Below are positions 25,634-37,837 of a stretch of DNA of 64,000 bases, in pieces (position 1 is the stretch's first letter; every line of letters begins with the position of its first letter). The DNA comes from Basidiobolus meristosporus CBS 931.73 (taxonomy: Eukaryota > Basidiobolomycota > Basidiobolomycetes > Basidiobolales > Basidiobolaceae). The notes beneath the pieces are model-generated. The model searched no databases and was not told the DNA's origin. It saw nothing but the letters and a program-made list of their open reading frames with translations. The stretch spans positions 186,001 to 250,000 of the forward strand of contig MCFE01000015.1 in assembly GCA_002104905.1 (NCBI GenBank). The letters run 5' to 3'. The translations under genes and the position numbers were made by a program.

Positions 25634-26036
25634 GTTTTCGTGTTGACGCCAAAACTGGACGAGTCTTCGTTTTGCCTCTTTTTCCTCCTCAGTCCTTACG
25701 TGAAAATGTCAGCATTTGACTTCTATTGCAATAAATGGTCACATACCAATTCAGGGTCATCTCTTCAATTACTCCAGTCAAGTTTAAAGAGGCTTTGTTT
25801 AGCAATGAAGCGTAGGCGTTATATGCCGCCATAGGCACAGGCCCTACTGGCCCAGCAGGTGGCGTATTGAAGTTTGCTATACGACCGGAGGGATAATAGT
25901 TGGGCTGTTGCTGTGATAGTTGGTTGTCGGTGACTGCTATCGAGTTTTGTGTTTCCAGATCTGCCTCTTGATCATTCAATGGTGGCGATTCGTAGAACGG
26001 TTTCATAGTTAGCTGTGTGTTCGAAGGAGAAATCAT
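23769..26036 (-). CDS. medA: Medusa-like transcription regulator (DUF7082), copy A
   Basis: Six exons on the minus strand (26036-25747, 25694-25274, 25141-25057, 24918-24730, 24550-24084, 23990-23769), 557 aa. The core, residues about 97-237, is the Medusa/DUF7082 domain: RRLVQFWRQH, then SCIYWEEKNDYFITSVDCIY, RFTVEEKNRIRRNLEGFRPL, FFKLIMSFPNPKPRNIEKD and FPWKVLPYALKKIIGKY. Medusa proteins (MedA, Acon-3, Ren1, Acr1) are nuclear regulators of conidiation, adhesion and development in filamentous fungi. After the domain come a Q/G/S-rich tail, a poly-Q tract encoded by mixed CAG/CAA and two RRHSLAD repeats. The N-terminal exon contains the conserved GPVGPVPMAAYNAYASLLNK. The distal exons are almost identical to copy B, while exon 1 differs strongly. 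Confidence 0.85.
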
Positions 26037-28308
26037 AAAAATGCTAGTAATATGATTTCAAGCGGCAAGTCGATGCAATTCACCAGTACAATAAGTGTAA
26101 CCCACTAGATAACTGTACAATTATAAATTAAAGCGAAAATAGGAGATATTCTTAATATTCAAACCAGAATTTGAAGTAAGAAGTGGAAATTTGGAAGAAA
26201 TAGCTAAAAAGGTATTCTTATAGCAAGGCAACTTGTAACACGAAACAGGTTTGAGACGTTGTCGACGGTGGCAATCGGGTTCAATAAAAAAGGGAGGATT
26301 AAATGTAGGATCGAGTGAAATGTAGTCAAAGAGCCAAGTCCGATACGAATCAAGGGTGAAACTGGCACAAGCAGGTTAGAAAATTTGGATTAGAGTGAAA
26401 AGGCAAGACTTTATAAGTGCACTAGGGCTTGAAATGTCAAGTCTTTGGAATTGGAAGGGTAGTACACAGGAAAGAGAGATGTTGCCAATCAGGTCAACTG
26501 AAGAACCAGCCATATATAGGCAGCAGATCGGAGTTTACATAGAACAGCGTCAAGTAGAATGATGAACCAATGGTGAAGAAAGAGTTGATCTGGATCTGGA
26601 TGTTGTGTGGATTAATCTTGCATTAAATCAATACTATAGAGCCTATCCCCGCCCCATTAATGCTCTGGTGATGAATCATCCATCCACATTGATCATGTTC
26701 CCAGCCGCAAGATGGATTTCTAAAAGCATCGGCATGTTTCAGAATGAATGGACTGGAGGCCAATAAGGCTAGGGAAAAGGTTTCATCGAACGAGTAGTGG
26801 CTTCTTACCCATGATATATGGTAATGACCATCACCTGAGGAGGATTTATTATCGCAATCCATTTTATACACCGGATGTTTAGCATGATGCATACTAGATT
26901 ATGTCGCATAGATGGCCATATCAAGAAGGTCTGATCTGTGCAGAAAGCCTTAAGGCATCAGCATGGCCCAAGTTATCAGTAATATGTACTTGAGATGAAT
27001 CAAAGTTGGAGGTGAATGAATGTGATGTTTGAGTTCCTGCTGGCTGATTTGGTGGTAGATTTGGATGAATCGCACATTCAGCATTACCAGTTACCTATTA
27101 TGGTTGCCCATGGGCTGTACTCAGATCATATCTCAGTAAATCTGTACAGTTGCAAAGCAGTCAAGCTCATCAAACTGCCGATTGCAAGCCGGAAAAGGCC
27201 TCGACCTGTGGTTGGAATTGCCGGCTAATATTCGGATTTAACTGACCTTGAATAGTAGAGCCTTCATGTAATCCCGAGACATGCTCAAGTAATTTAACAC
27301 ATAGCTTCACGAAACCTTCCCCGCTTTGGGGATCTTTACTACACTGCGATTTCTTTTTATATCTACCTGAGGCCCCTGCTCCACTTCGAATCGCACGAGA
27401 CATCTTGGACATTCAAGGAGGTGCCGTATAGCCGTATTCGTTATAATAGAAGTTAATTGGGTTAGCGTCAATACGTGGACCCGGAATATCTAGTAGATGA
27501 CTAATATGTTAATCCGTACATATCCCACACATATAAACCTGATGCGGGTTACAAGAGGTTTAAGTTGGAGCAAAGTAAGGGTCGATCATTGGGAAGAGTC
27601 ATAAGCAAGCAACATCCATTTCTGTTGCATTGTATGAGCTAATCTGCTCGATCACCTCCATGAAGCTAATAATAATAAGCATTCGTGCCGATTTCAACAC
27701 ACCCTTGGATTAGTAATTTGGTTTCAGAGGCATGCATATTCTGTAAGAGTGAGTACCAATGGGAATTTAAGAGCTGTAGACCGTATATATTAATAGTTCT
27801 CCTACTGTTTTGTTTGGTTATGGATTAACAATCCATTGAAATCTCAAGCAACACCAAGCGATATCAACTATTTCCTATTTCTGCCCGAGATATCTCGTAT
27901 ATGAGACTGGGACGCCTTGACTTTCAGGCTTTAGCGCGATCAAGTTTCAATGGAGTAGCTACATTCTATGATATTCTGAGTAGAATTTCTTACCAAAAGT
28001 GTTCAGCTTGATGACTCCGCTGATAACCTATACAAGTTCATCACTTGCGCCAAGAGATTCCCTTACTGTGATACAATTCAGGATAATCAGTGTTGCAATG
28101 ACTTTATTCAGCACAATTGCACTAACGGATGGAATGGTGAGAATCAAGTACCTGAATGAAGTATTGGGTGAATATTTCACTTCTGTTCGGTTTAAACTTT
28201 CTAGTTCCATTGACGGAAGAATTCCAGTAATTTTATTTTATTAATATACCGAAAGGATATTATACAAACAAGAGTACCATAAAAACTGGAATGCACAGGT
28301 AAAGTTCA
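26037..28308. promoter_or_regulatory. Long upstream region of Medusa-like copy A
   Basis: A 2.3-kb AT-rich stretch between the copy A start and the copy B 3' flank. It resembles the copy B upstream region (31588-32824) only weakly, so the two copies have different promoters. Small ORFs occur (for example minus strand 27170-27412), but none has a recognisable domain. It is probably regulatory DNA plus a long 5' leader, which developmental regulators often have. Confidence 0.4.
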
Positions 28309-28351
28309 CCCAAAATTACACACTATTGGTGAATTGGGAATGTTGATAATA

Positions 28352-31129
28352 AGATACTTGGTCCGGTTGGCGTATTCACTTTCACTACCACTACCACAAG
28401 CTCAGTCGCCTTTCTCTAAACCACCATATCACATCATATCACATCCCCTCCCTCCTTCCTCTGCTCCTACTCTCATGGATCCTCCAGTCTCTTCATCATA
28501 GTCTAAAATACCCGTACATGCATCGGTCATAGGAATTAGGAACTCTTGAAACCTCTTCACAAAAGAAAAATAGACAGTGTAGAACTACAAAGATTCGGTC
28601 AGTCTTGATGTCTCCGTATCGTACAGACTCTTAAAACGGCCTCATTGCCAGGTTGTCGTATGTGTGTGCATGAGTAAATGTGTGCGTGCGTGCGTATGTG
28701 TGTGGGTGTGGGTGTTATATATATATATGTATGGGTGTGGACGTGCGAGTGTAGACGTGTATGGGTGGCTGAGCGTTCGTTTACTTGTTCGTGTGTGAGG
28801 GTGGTTGACTGATATGAGTACAATACAGTTTGATGGTTTCTTGTGATCATTCCCTACTGAGTCTGGCTCTGTTCTACTCCGCTCCTTGTCTGCCTTCTCT
28901 TCTTCCTCTTCCTCTTCCTCCTGCTCCTTACTCGCTTGACAGACTCACTCCCTCCTAGTCCACCCGTGAGAAGTGAGATTGGCAGTGCACCAGCTCCAGT
29001 AGAGAAATCACTCAATCTCTCCATCAACCAGAAAATTTGCTTGTAAATCTATCTACATGAAATCACCAAAAACTGTCACGCCAAGGCCATCACTACATCG
29101 AATACACAAATAGTCAGTCAGTCAGTCAGTCAGTTAGTAATCAGCTCGTCATTGCTCCCTCCCTCCCCCACTCACTTGTTCATTCGTCCATTCATTCAAT
29201 CAATCTGTACTTACCACTCTTCCCGTGCTCCGGGCCTTCCCTTCCTCACCACACTTTAGTGCTGTTGGTACTCTCCCGGCTGCCCAGATCCCATCATGAA
29301 CGACTCTTGGCTTGGAAAGTTGTTGTCCATGCTTGCACTCGACATCATGGACATCCCTCCAACCGCGTTTGGTGGGAGACTCGAGCCACTCATGTCTCCT
29401 TGCTGAAACCCGCCTGCTGTCCCACGCTGCCCAAACATCGACTCTTGCCCAAAATTAGAGTAGCTCATCTCCTGTGCCTACAAAAATAAAATCCATTCAT
29501 ACCAGTGGTTAGTTTTTTCCATTCTCTCTCTCTCCCTCTCTCTCTCATCTCTCTATCCAGCCCACTTTACCTGATTGATTGTAGCCATCGGTGCAAACCG
29601 TTGTCCTCGACCACCGCGTGCGTACTCCTCTCCACTCTCATATGGATGGGCAGAGTTGCCCTCCCCATACCCGAGCCCCATGTTGCCGCCGCTCTCCGTC
29701 ATCCCATAGCTTCCCCCGAGGATCCCTGCTTTCGAATCTCGGCCAAACGGTGACTGTCCTTGTGCTTCAGGATTCAGTCCGCTGTTCAGTAGAAGCTGTG
29801 TCCCTGAGTATTGATCATTCCCCGATGAATACAGGTCTCCGGGGAATCCATGTGACTGTTGCTGCTGCTGCTGTTGTTGTTGCTGTTGTTGCTGCTGTTG
29901 CTGCTGTCGTAGATTGATATCCGCCAAGGAATGTCTTCGTGGCTGATTGTATGGCATTGTGTATGGGTCTGCCAGCGAGTGTCTACGTAGGTACAGGTGT
30001 CTGCGCTGTGGTGCTGGGTGATGCGAGCCAGGCGGGGGTGCTACAAAATCAAAAATACCCTTGGTTACTATTCTGTTCGCTTACTCCTTCTCACCCCTAC
30101 TCTACTCCCTGCTTCTGCCTCTGTTTCTGCTAGGTGCCATTGGTCATGTACTGCATGGCAATGTCACCCCTCGTCCTCATCATCCCACCGACCACGAATC
30201 GTGTGCTGAAAATACTTACTGTTGTATCCTGTCTGCATTGCCATCGGACCGCTCGTGTGAGGGCTGGCTTGGCCGGGATCTCCCATGCCTGCCGCACTCT
30301 GTCCAAAGTTCATTCCTCCTTGGCTGCTTGCCGATGCTAGTGTCTGGTTCGCCATCGACCCCAGGTCTTGCGAGTAGAATCGTGGTCGACTGAACTGCGC
30401 GTTGTACCCTACATGTCGTGTCAATTGGTTTGTCTCTCGTTAGTCACCGCTCTCAAACCACCCCTCCCCCGCCCCACTCTACTCTACTCTACTCTACTCC
30501 ACTCTCTACGCTACTCTATCCCCCACCCGTCATTGTCACTCTGTATACTGACCTTGCTGATTGTACTGCGAGTTGGGTGGATATGCTCCATTGAACGCAT
30601 CCATGTTCACACTGACCGTGCTGCTATAGCTGGCTGTCTGCTCAAAAATAAGTCATCATTGTTAGCAAGTCCACTCTCTTTGTTTGTCATGGCTGTCTCT
30701 ATCACCATCACCATCACCATCACCGTCACCATCACTCTCGCCACACATCTCTCTCATAGGTCTACTCACATATTTTCCAATGATCTTCTTCAGTGCATAT
30801 GGAAGCACCTTCCAGGGGAACACCTTCACGTCTTTCTCAATGTTTCTGGGCTTCGGGTTGGGGAATGACATGATCAGCTTGAAAAACTCGGCCGATTCCG
30901 GCTTGCACTTGGATACTGTCAATGGTCGGAATCCCTCCAGGTTTCTGCGGATCCGGTTCTTCTCTTCCACCGTGAATCGAACCGCAATCAACGACTCGAG
31001 CAAGTAGATACAGTCAACGCTGGTGATGAAATAGTCGTTTTTCTCCTCCCAGTATATGCAGGATACCACGATACTGTTCGGGCCTCGCTCCGCGGGTGCC
31101 ACGGGTTGAAAACCGCAGTGAATAACGTT
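28352..31129. repeat. Direct duplication, copy B (partner 22869-25633)
   Basis: Second copy of the 2.77-kb block described at 22869. Weaker similarity extends left to about 28309 (shared GTTCACCCAAAATT). The right edge lies inside exon 2. Beyond it the two genes remain alignable at protein level but not closely at DNA level. Confidence 0.95.
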
Positions 31130-31587
31130 ATTTTTATGTTGACGCCAAAACTGTACAAGTCGTCGCTTTGTATCTCTTTCTTCAGGAGTCCTGTAACAAA
31201 GGTGTTAGGCAATTCCCTAATAGGTCTAGTCAACATAACATACCAGTTGAGCACCATTTCATCTATATTTCCGGCCAAATTTAAAGAGGCCTTATTGAGG
31301 AGAGATGCGTAGGCGTTGTAAGGCACCATCGGTATTGCCCCAACTGGACCTGATGGCTGGATTTCATAGTTTTCAGTACTAGAATTAGGAAAATAGTACT
31401 CCGAGACCTGGGCTTGAGGTTGGGATTGTGGTTGCAAATGCTGTTGACTATCGCCTAGATTCTGCTCATTGCCTTGACTCTTGGACTCGGCCTCGTTTAT
31501 AGGAAACGGAGAAGTTACATAAAAGGGGTGCATTTGAGATTGTGAAGAATGAGGAGAGATCATATAAGGTACTCCTTTAAGAGGCAA
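29256..31587 (-). CDS. medA: Medusa-like transcription regulator (DUF7082), copy B
   Basis: Paralogue of the gene at 23769-26036. Exon 1 is 31587-31244 and exon 2 starts at 31190; the remaining exons and introns mirror copy A with a shift of about 5.49 kb. Downstream of the exon 2 boundary, the protein differences I see are the length of the poly-Q tract and one P-to-S change just after it. Exon 1 codes 114 residues against 96 in copy A and keeps only the end conserved (YNAYASLLNKASLNL, then EMVLNW). Its middle is Q-rich (QQHLQPQSQPQAQ). A retained N-terminus and promoter of its own suggest the copy is functional and separately regulated. Role by family: nuclear developmental regulator. Confidence 0.85.
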
Positions 31588-32824
31588 CAGTGTGTCAGGA
31601 AAGCTTGTTAGTACCAGAGAGTTTCAATGAATGTTACAAGATGAATGACTATATTAGTATGAAGAGATGAAACGGCTAAAAAGAGGAAATGGCAATAGCT
31701 TATATACAGATCTTATAGATTTATGTATTCTAGGATCTCAGGAATTCGGTGGGATGATCCGATACGCAAGGAGTGGATGCAACTATAAGGATGATTGATT
31801 TTGTACTATGAAACAAAGAAAAACCATCAACCAATTTACGAGAAGAACAGAAAATGGGTACGTAATACGGCAGTTGTTGAAATCAGAGAAGAGAGTCGGT
31901 CTGAAGAGCGGAAAGGGTTACACCCAACGTTCCTTTATAGGGAAACATGAGCAATGACTAATAATCACCGTCAACGATAATATGGCCAATTATCATCATG
32001 AATAATATGGGAAATTGTCTGAGCACATTCGAAGGGCAGCCCACCATTTATCGGGGAATACTCTGCAGAATTTCTATTCTCTGCCCATTCATCAAGATCC
32101 CAAATCTCTACATCGCTCTCGGTTCTTATCTAATTTGTCCGTTGGAGTTCAGAGAACGAGCGTTTCAGAAAAGGCACAGTGGACGCAACCCCGACCAAAA
32201 ATAGCTAAATTGGAATGTGGGGAAATGTTGGAAGCTCGCGAGTGATTCGCTCGAAACTCTCTGATTTCTTATCGCATGTTGGCTGCACCATGTACGAGGC
32301 ATGGGATTTATGTGGCTTTTGCTGATTTATCACCGCAATCGCCACGGCTCTGTGACTGTCCGAATGGGAATGAGACTGTTTCCCAAATCAATGATTGCAT
32401 CGACCAAAGAAATCATGTGTTTATGGCATTTATAGAACTGGTATTGTCAAGACACATAATCAAGAGAGTTCAGTGCCATTGTTGTTTGATGACTCAGTTC
32501 ATCACCAATTGCTGTGCTGATAGAAAACCCTGGGTTAGGTAAGCTGGGTATCTTGCTTTTATCGTGCTTCTATTCCACCATGAGCTGAGCCGATTTATGC
32601 ACATACCACTTTCATGGTACTTCAATATTAATAACCCCGTGCTAGCAGTTGAAGGGGTGTGTCCAACCCCTTTACTTTATATATCTTCTTTCAAACATGG
32701 TTATTGGCGTTTTTGCGTTAGAGTATCGAGTTGCGCTAGAGTATCTATCCCCCTTTGCCTATCTTTACTTCCCTCTTGACAGAGCATAAAGCCATAGACA
32801 CACAACTGTCCCAAGTTTTCGTTA
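31588..32824. promoter_or_regulatory. Divergent region between Medusa-like copy B and FHIP
   Basis: 1.24 kb between divergently transcribed starts. It is AT-rich and contains short ORFs without recognisable domains. A TATA-like TTATATATC lies near 32679 on the FHIP side. No gene is supported. Confidence 0.4.
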
Positions 32825-35375
32825 ATGGGCTACTTTGCGAAACTCAAGAGTCGCATATTACCGCCAAAGCGGCCGCATAGATATGAGAGGCTTGTTCACT
32901 TTGAGAGGAATTGGGTTTTCTGTAGGGTATGTTGGCCCCTGGTCAAGGACGTGTTTAGAAATAGGTAGACTAAGGCTTGTAGTTTAATAGGAGCGAATAT
33001 TAGAGGAGCCTGCCCCTGGTGAAACCCCAGCACTTGATGCTAAGCTAACCGACTCACTGAAATTGCTCATCAATCTGCTGGTTCAAGAACAAATTCGCCA
33101 GGAAGATGGAATCAATGGGGAATGTATGGAGCATCTTCTCCACAATGACATACTAGACTGGTTGGTGAACCTATCGGAGCCAGATATGCCTTTCGGCCTT
33201 CGTGGGGAAGTAATTCGAACCATTTCGAGTATGATCAGCACATTGGACGAGCGCTTTCTAACTCACAACAAGGTTCATGGGCCAACGATCAAACTACTAG
33301 ACTACTGTATGGCAGATCAGAACCAATTGGAGCTGTACCATGAGGATATGGTAGATTTGATGTTTAGCATATGCTCGAAAATCCGACGATGCCCAGAGCT
33401 TCTGAACATCTTCTTTTTCGAGAGTGTCTGGGGCATCGAGAATGTCGGACAGAGCGTTCATCGCTCTGGGAAATCGAAGCATGAGTTCCCCATTTTCGGC
33501 TACTTGCTGCGATTTGTGCATAAGGAGGGAAAGACTGGAGATATTGCGAGAACTGCAATGCTATTTCTTGTTGAAATCACATCGGGTGAACTGCGTGATT
33601 ATGTTCATGCGGAGAGCGACTTGTGCGCCGTGGTTGCCGCTGGTTTAGGAGCGTTCTACTCGCTTCTGCCTCGCAAGCTGGTGGTGAAGCTCCAACTTGA
33701 AGAGAGTGAAAAAGCTGTGTCCCATTGTACTGAGGTTTTGGAAATTGAAGAAGCCCCAGATGTGGAGAGCACAGCTTCCCCAGAATTCCAAGACCACCTC
33801 TGCTCGTTTGTCAAGTACCTTGAGTTTACACAGGAGCTACTTGAGAGATGCCCTAGCGTAAGGGTTCGTAACTCCCTGCTGGAGAATATACGGCGGATCT
33901 TCTTCGAGAATATCTTGTATCCATCACTGTCCGAGTGCTCCGAAATGGACGGCTCCGCTGTGGCAGTAATTACCTATGTGAATGTGTTGATCCAGACGGT
34001 CTACCAAAGAGAACTTGGTTCGATACTCGTACAGTACTTAATTAACATGAAACCAAAGCCTACCGAGACCCACCGAGACTTCTGCAAGATTTCACCCAAA
34101 CCAGATGCCCTGAACACGGTCGAGAGGGCTGATGTCATCAGCATCGACTCAGGAACAGGTCTTCTGACATCCATTGAGCATAAATCTCCCTCACCCTACA
34201 ACATCAAGGAGGTTGTAATTAACAACCTAAAGTCTGACTCCCAGCATATTGTTATCACAACGTTGAATCTTTTGCATACGATTCTAGAGCATCACTGCCA
34301 TCACTCGTTCGAGTTGTTTGAAGTGGAACTGGTCTCCGATCTGGAGAGTCATGATGTTTCCATCGATGCCACCAACCCAAAAGGGCCAAACCATGAACTC
34401 AAAGCTGTAGATCACTTGCGAGTGATGGATCTTTATTTTTCCCTGATCTCCAGAATCGACTCTGCCCACGACAAAGAGGGGTTTGTTCAAGTGTATAACA
34501 GCTACCTGTTTGATGTTCAAAACCAGCTTGAGGTGCACCAGGAATATCACCAAGAGTGTGCTTTTCATAAGTTCCAGGGAAAGAAAAGAAGGGAGGATAG
34601 CGAGAGCAAAGGATATCCGCTTTTGATTTCGGAGAAGCAACCCAACTTGTATTTCTCGAGACATCGCCTGGTCAGTACGGATCCTATTTTGCGCATTTTG
34701 CTATCTTCGTTATCTCAGTTTTTCGCCCACTCCTGCGAATATAATTTGGCACTGACCAGAGTACTGGCGACCCTTGCGACTTGTCCATATCGCTGCATAA
34801 GCGGGTGGCTATCGTTCGAGGAACACAACAAATTTTCTGTGGAACCAAGCACCTCGTCGGTCAACTCCATTCATGCGGTGCTGTCCGCTGAAAATAGCAG
34901 TGTAGAAGGCTTGAATGCATTGCGGCGAAACGATCCCGACATAATCTCAGTGTTCCAGATACTGACCGAGCATGTCTCCTACTACCGCTCCAAAGTCCCC
35001 AACTTGGACCAAATGCTTCATGAGCGTAGGGACCACTTTCTTAGCCCCAACAGGGAGAATGAGGAACAGTCAATCCAGTCCGATCTAACAGTATTCAACC
35101 GACCTCCAGAGAACGAGGATGAGTTCTATGAGTCTGATCTTCTCTCGCCAACAAGTGCTGATGCAGTGCCGATCACCGGCTCGTTTTTACGACACGTCGA
35201 CACCTACAATTCCACCACTCGTGGTACACAGAATAACGAAATACCTCCAATCCAGGTTGACAATATTTCCTCACTGGTGGATAATATCATCATCTTGGGC
35301 GAAACCATGAAAGAGCTGACATGCATAATTGAAGTACGCAAAAGCCTCGGCGCTGATTATGTGAACTATATGTAA
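32825..35375 (+). CDS. FHIP/RAI16-like subunit of the FTS-Hook-FHIP complex
   Basis: Two exons (32825-32926 and 32991-35375, phase 0), 828 aa. The start MGYFAKLKSRILPP precedes a GTATGT donor. The body matches the RAI16-like (FHIP) family: LLINLLVQEQIRQE, HLLHNDILDWLV, PFGLRGEVIRTISSMISTLD, and further on FPIFGYLLRFVHKEGKTGD and ARTAMLFLVEI. FHIP proteins bridge Hook/FTS to early endosomes so that cytoplasmic dynein can move them. In Aspergillus the FhipA complex is required for endosome motility in hyphae. An acidic, probably disordered stretch lies near the C-terminus (around bases 35050-35180). The gene implies Hook-dependent long-range endosome transport, consistent with a filamentous lifestyle; Hook and FTS themselves are not in the window. 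Confidence 0.85.
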
Positions 35376-37072
35376 ATTTTTAAGTTGTATTTAATTGTTC
35401 ACGAACCACTGCTCCAGTTGCTCATCAGATGTATAACCTAGCAAGATTGATTTCAATATTTTTGTGTTGAATAGATATAATGATATTCGATTGCCTGGAC
35501 ATTGTGCCAGTGGTCTCTAGAGTTAAAGTATCCCCAGATATCCTGCAATATCTGACATAGCATTGTATGCTTGTTGACTCGGTGTGATGTCACTGTCGCT
35601 ACGATTTCAAAGTAATCTTGATCTTGATGGTTACATTTGGGTTCTTCTGGACGACTTGGAATATCTTCACCATAACGGCAGGTACCCGGAACATGAAAAT
35701 TTTCAAACTACATTCCAACAAAAAATTTGAGCAGGAAATAATAAAGCTCACAAAGTATTAAAAAGTTGAAACCTCCCCATCCCAATATTTGGAATGGCCG
35801 GGAACAAAGTTAAGGATTAGTTGCAAAAATACCACAATATCTGATAGTATCCTGCTACACAACCATTCTATGCTTTCAGTGAGGAGCTAACCGCAAAGAT
35901 TCTGGTGTACTTTAATCTTCTGGTGGTTTTCAGTAAAGTCAAAATTAATCCCAATAGGTTGCTCCCTGATACACAAATGAGTACAGCCACTAATATAATA
36001 GACTACATTGCCAGAACTACGCCGGTTTTGAATCGGTAGAATAGAATACTTTCGGAGCCAGTCTGCTTGAGTGCTTGCTATTTGGTCTCTGCAATAAAAC
36101 TCTGATGTGTTGCCCCAATATTCGATGAAATGTTTGTTTGGACTTTAGAAAAGCGGATTTGAACCAGCCAGCCAACTCGGAAATATTAAAACATGGGTAC
36201 TAACTATGCTGTTAGCTTGAACTGACGCCGACGCAGGTTCAACTGAATCCCTAAACTAGTCAAGTGACCCCATTGTCAAACAAGACTCGAGCCACTCCCT
36301 AACCTCAACCTCTGCGTGGAAAATCTGCATGCAATAAGCATAAAATCACACTCGTGAAAGATATTTCCCCATTTAGAAGAGGAGAACTCCTGGCAAGTAA
36401 TCTATATATTGTCGATTAATCGAAATCGGGTAGAAATCTCTGGGTAAAAACGAGAGGGTAACCTCCACTAGGGAAAAGGCCGGTATTACAGTTGAGCAAC
36501 GGTGTTTACTGAGTGTATACTACAAATTTATGGAGTGCATGTATGGAACTCCTGCAGATCATAATTGGACCTCAGTCGAGGCATTGCATAATCAGATATT
36601 CCATGGGCTAGATGGTTAGATGTTACACTGACGGCATTGTGGAATTGACTACCTATCATAGTCCGACACCATTCGCCAAGTGAAATATCTGATGGTCTCC
36701 AGCTCATTTTCTAAACATTTTTATCAGATGGGCCGAGTGTGACCAAATGGAGACCAGATGCTATTGCTCCATTTAGCTGTGATAACCCAGTGAGGTTACA
36801 TGCCCCACTCTTCAAATGACTCACCAGTTCCTCAGATCAGTAGCATTATCAGATGGAAGAGAGCAGTGTAGCCCATACATTCACCGTAAATGTTGTGGGG
36901 GACTACGGTTGAGAGCAATGGTGAATTCATGACAGGGGTTGTTTATCAGATTCTCCTCGAGACCAGTGTAGGGCCAAATGCATATATAGTCCTAGACCGA
37001 AGCTTTATCTTTCCATCAAATATTGTTCAAACATCTGATAGACCTTTTCCAGACAACCGTTTTACATACACC
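35376..37072. promoter_or_regulatory. Upstream region of the first C2H2 gene, motif-rich
   Basis: 1.7 kb. The left part carries the FHIP 3' end; the right part holds seven matches to ATCAGAT/ATCTGAT (35839, 36591, 36687, 36721, 36846, 36943, 37033). A TATA-like TATATA lies at 36983-36988, about 85 bp before the ATG. In-frame open sequence from 36890 to 37072 lacks likeness to the sister genes and is taken as leader. Confidence 0.55.
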
Positions 37073-37837
37073 ATGTCCTCTACTGTAGAAGTACAAAGTT
37101 CTCATTCTCTTACACCAGCAAATTGTACCGATATGAATGAGCTCTTGGCTGTCCTAGACCAAGCAAAGATCCCGCGTCCATACAAATGTCCTCTGTGTGA
37201 GAAAGCATTCTATAGAATTGAGCACCGTACCAGACACATCCGCATCCATACCGGTGAAAAGCCATACAAGTGCGAAAGCCCTGGTTGCAAGAAATCTTTC
37301 TCCAGATCCGATGAGCTTGTGAGACACCAGAAAACCCACGTGAACCCTAAGAAGAGGGGGCGTAAAAGCAAGAAGCAACTGGCTTTAGAGGCCGAGCTGG
37401 CCTCCAAACAAAACGAGAAACGCAAGGCTGAATGTACTGATGACGATCACAGTGATATCGAGGCACCCAAAAAGAAGTACTGCCCCTCGACGAGTGAAAG
37501 CCAAGAGACACCTTCTTCTCCCGCACTTTCTTCTACCTCGTCTACCTCTGAAAGTGATGATGAATCAGTCACTACTCCAGAAATGAAGCCAGACCATGGA
37601 CCTTCCCTGGAACTTTTATGTGAGATCTCTACAAGCTTGGCATCCGGAAATGAAATCTCCCTGGAGCAGCCATTGATTGAGGAGGGTTCAGAAACTAATC
37701 AACTCCCTAGTTTTTCCCAGCTGATATCAAAAATTCCCAACAGCCGTATTCTTCCACCGCCAATGATGTCAAACGTATATTGGACACGCTCACAACCAGT
37801 CTCTACCAGTTTCTCCATTTTCCCGGGGTTATTCTAA
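37073..37837 (+). CDS. Two-finger C2H2 protein, CreA/Mig1-like (paralogue 1)
   Basis: Single-exon gene, 254 aa. Finger 1 (residues about 37-59) has C-x2-C-x12-H-x3-H spacing with [14 protein letters not shown]; finger 2 (about 67-91) has C-x4-C-x12-H-x3-H with [15 protein letters not shown]. The DNA-reading residues (R-E-R and R-D-E-R) match CreA/Mig1, which bind GC-rich sites and repress genes under glucose. A basic stretch [17 protein letters not shown] follows the fingers and probably serves as a nuclear localisation signal. The C-terminus carries the motif QLPSFSQLI shared with the two sister genes. I start at MSSTVEV because a TATA-like box lies 85 bp upstream and the earlier frame is unlike the paralogues. 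It is much shorter than classical CreA (over 400 aa). Confidence 0.8.
   Translation: MSSTVEVQSSHSLTPANCTDMNELLAVLDQAKIPRPYKCPLCEKAFYRIEHRTRHIRIHTGEKPYKCESPGCKKSFSRSDELVRHQKTHVNPKKRGRKSKKQLALEAELASKQNEKRKAECTDDDHSDIEAPKKKYCPSTSESQETPSSPALSSTSSTSESDDESVTTPEMKPDHGPSLELLCEISTSLASGNEISLEQPLIEEGSETNQLPSFSQLISKIPNSRILPPPMMSNVYWTRSQPVSTSFSIFPGLF

Noticed and set aside
27170-27412. Small minus-strand ORF (MSKMSRAIRSGAG...) as a gene
   Set aside because: It has no recognised domain, no clear promoter and no supporting splice structure. It lies in a long upstream region and is left as unsupported.
25166-31007. Plus-strand ORFs over the Medusa genes (rich in SPSPSP and similar)
   Set aside because: They are generated by GAT/CAC-type simple repeats in the introns and by the antisense of the DUF7082 exon, and they are duplicated only because the block is duplicated.
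36145-36240. tRNA-like B box (GGTTCAAATCC on the minus strand)
   Set aside because: The T-stem pairs poorly (C opposite C), and no matching acceptor stem or A box lies at the right distance, so it is a chance match.
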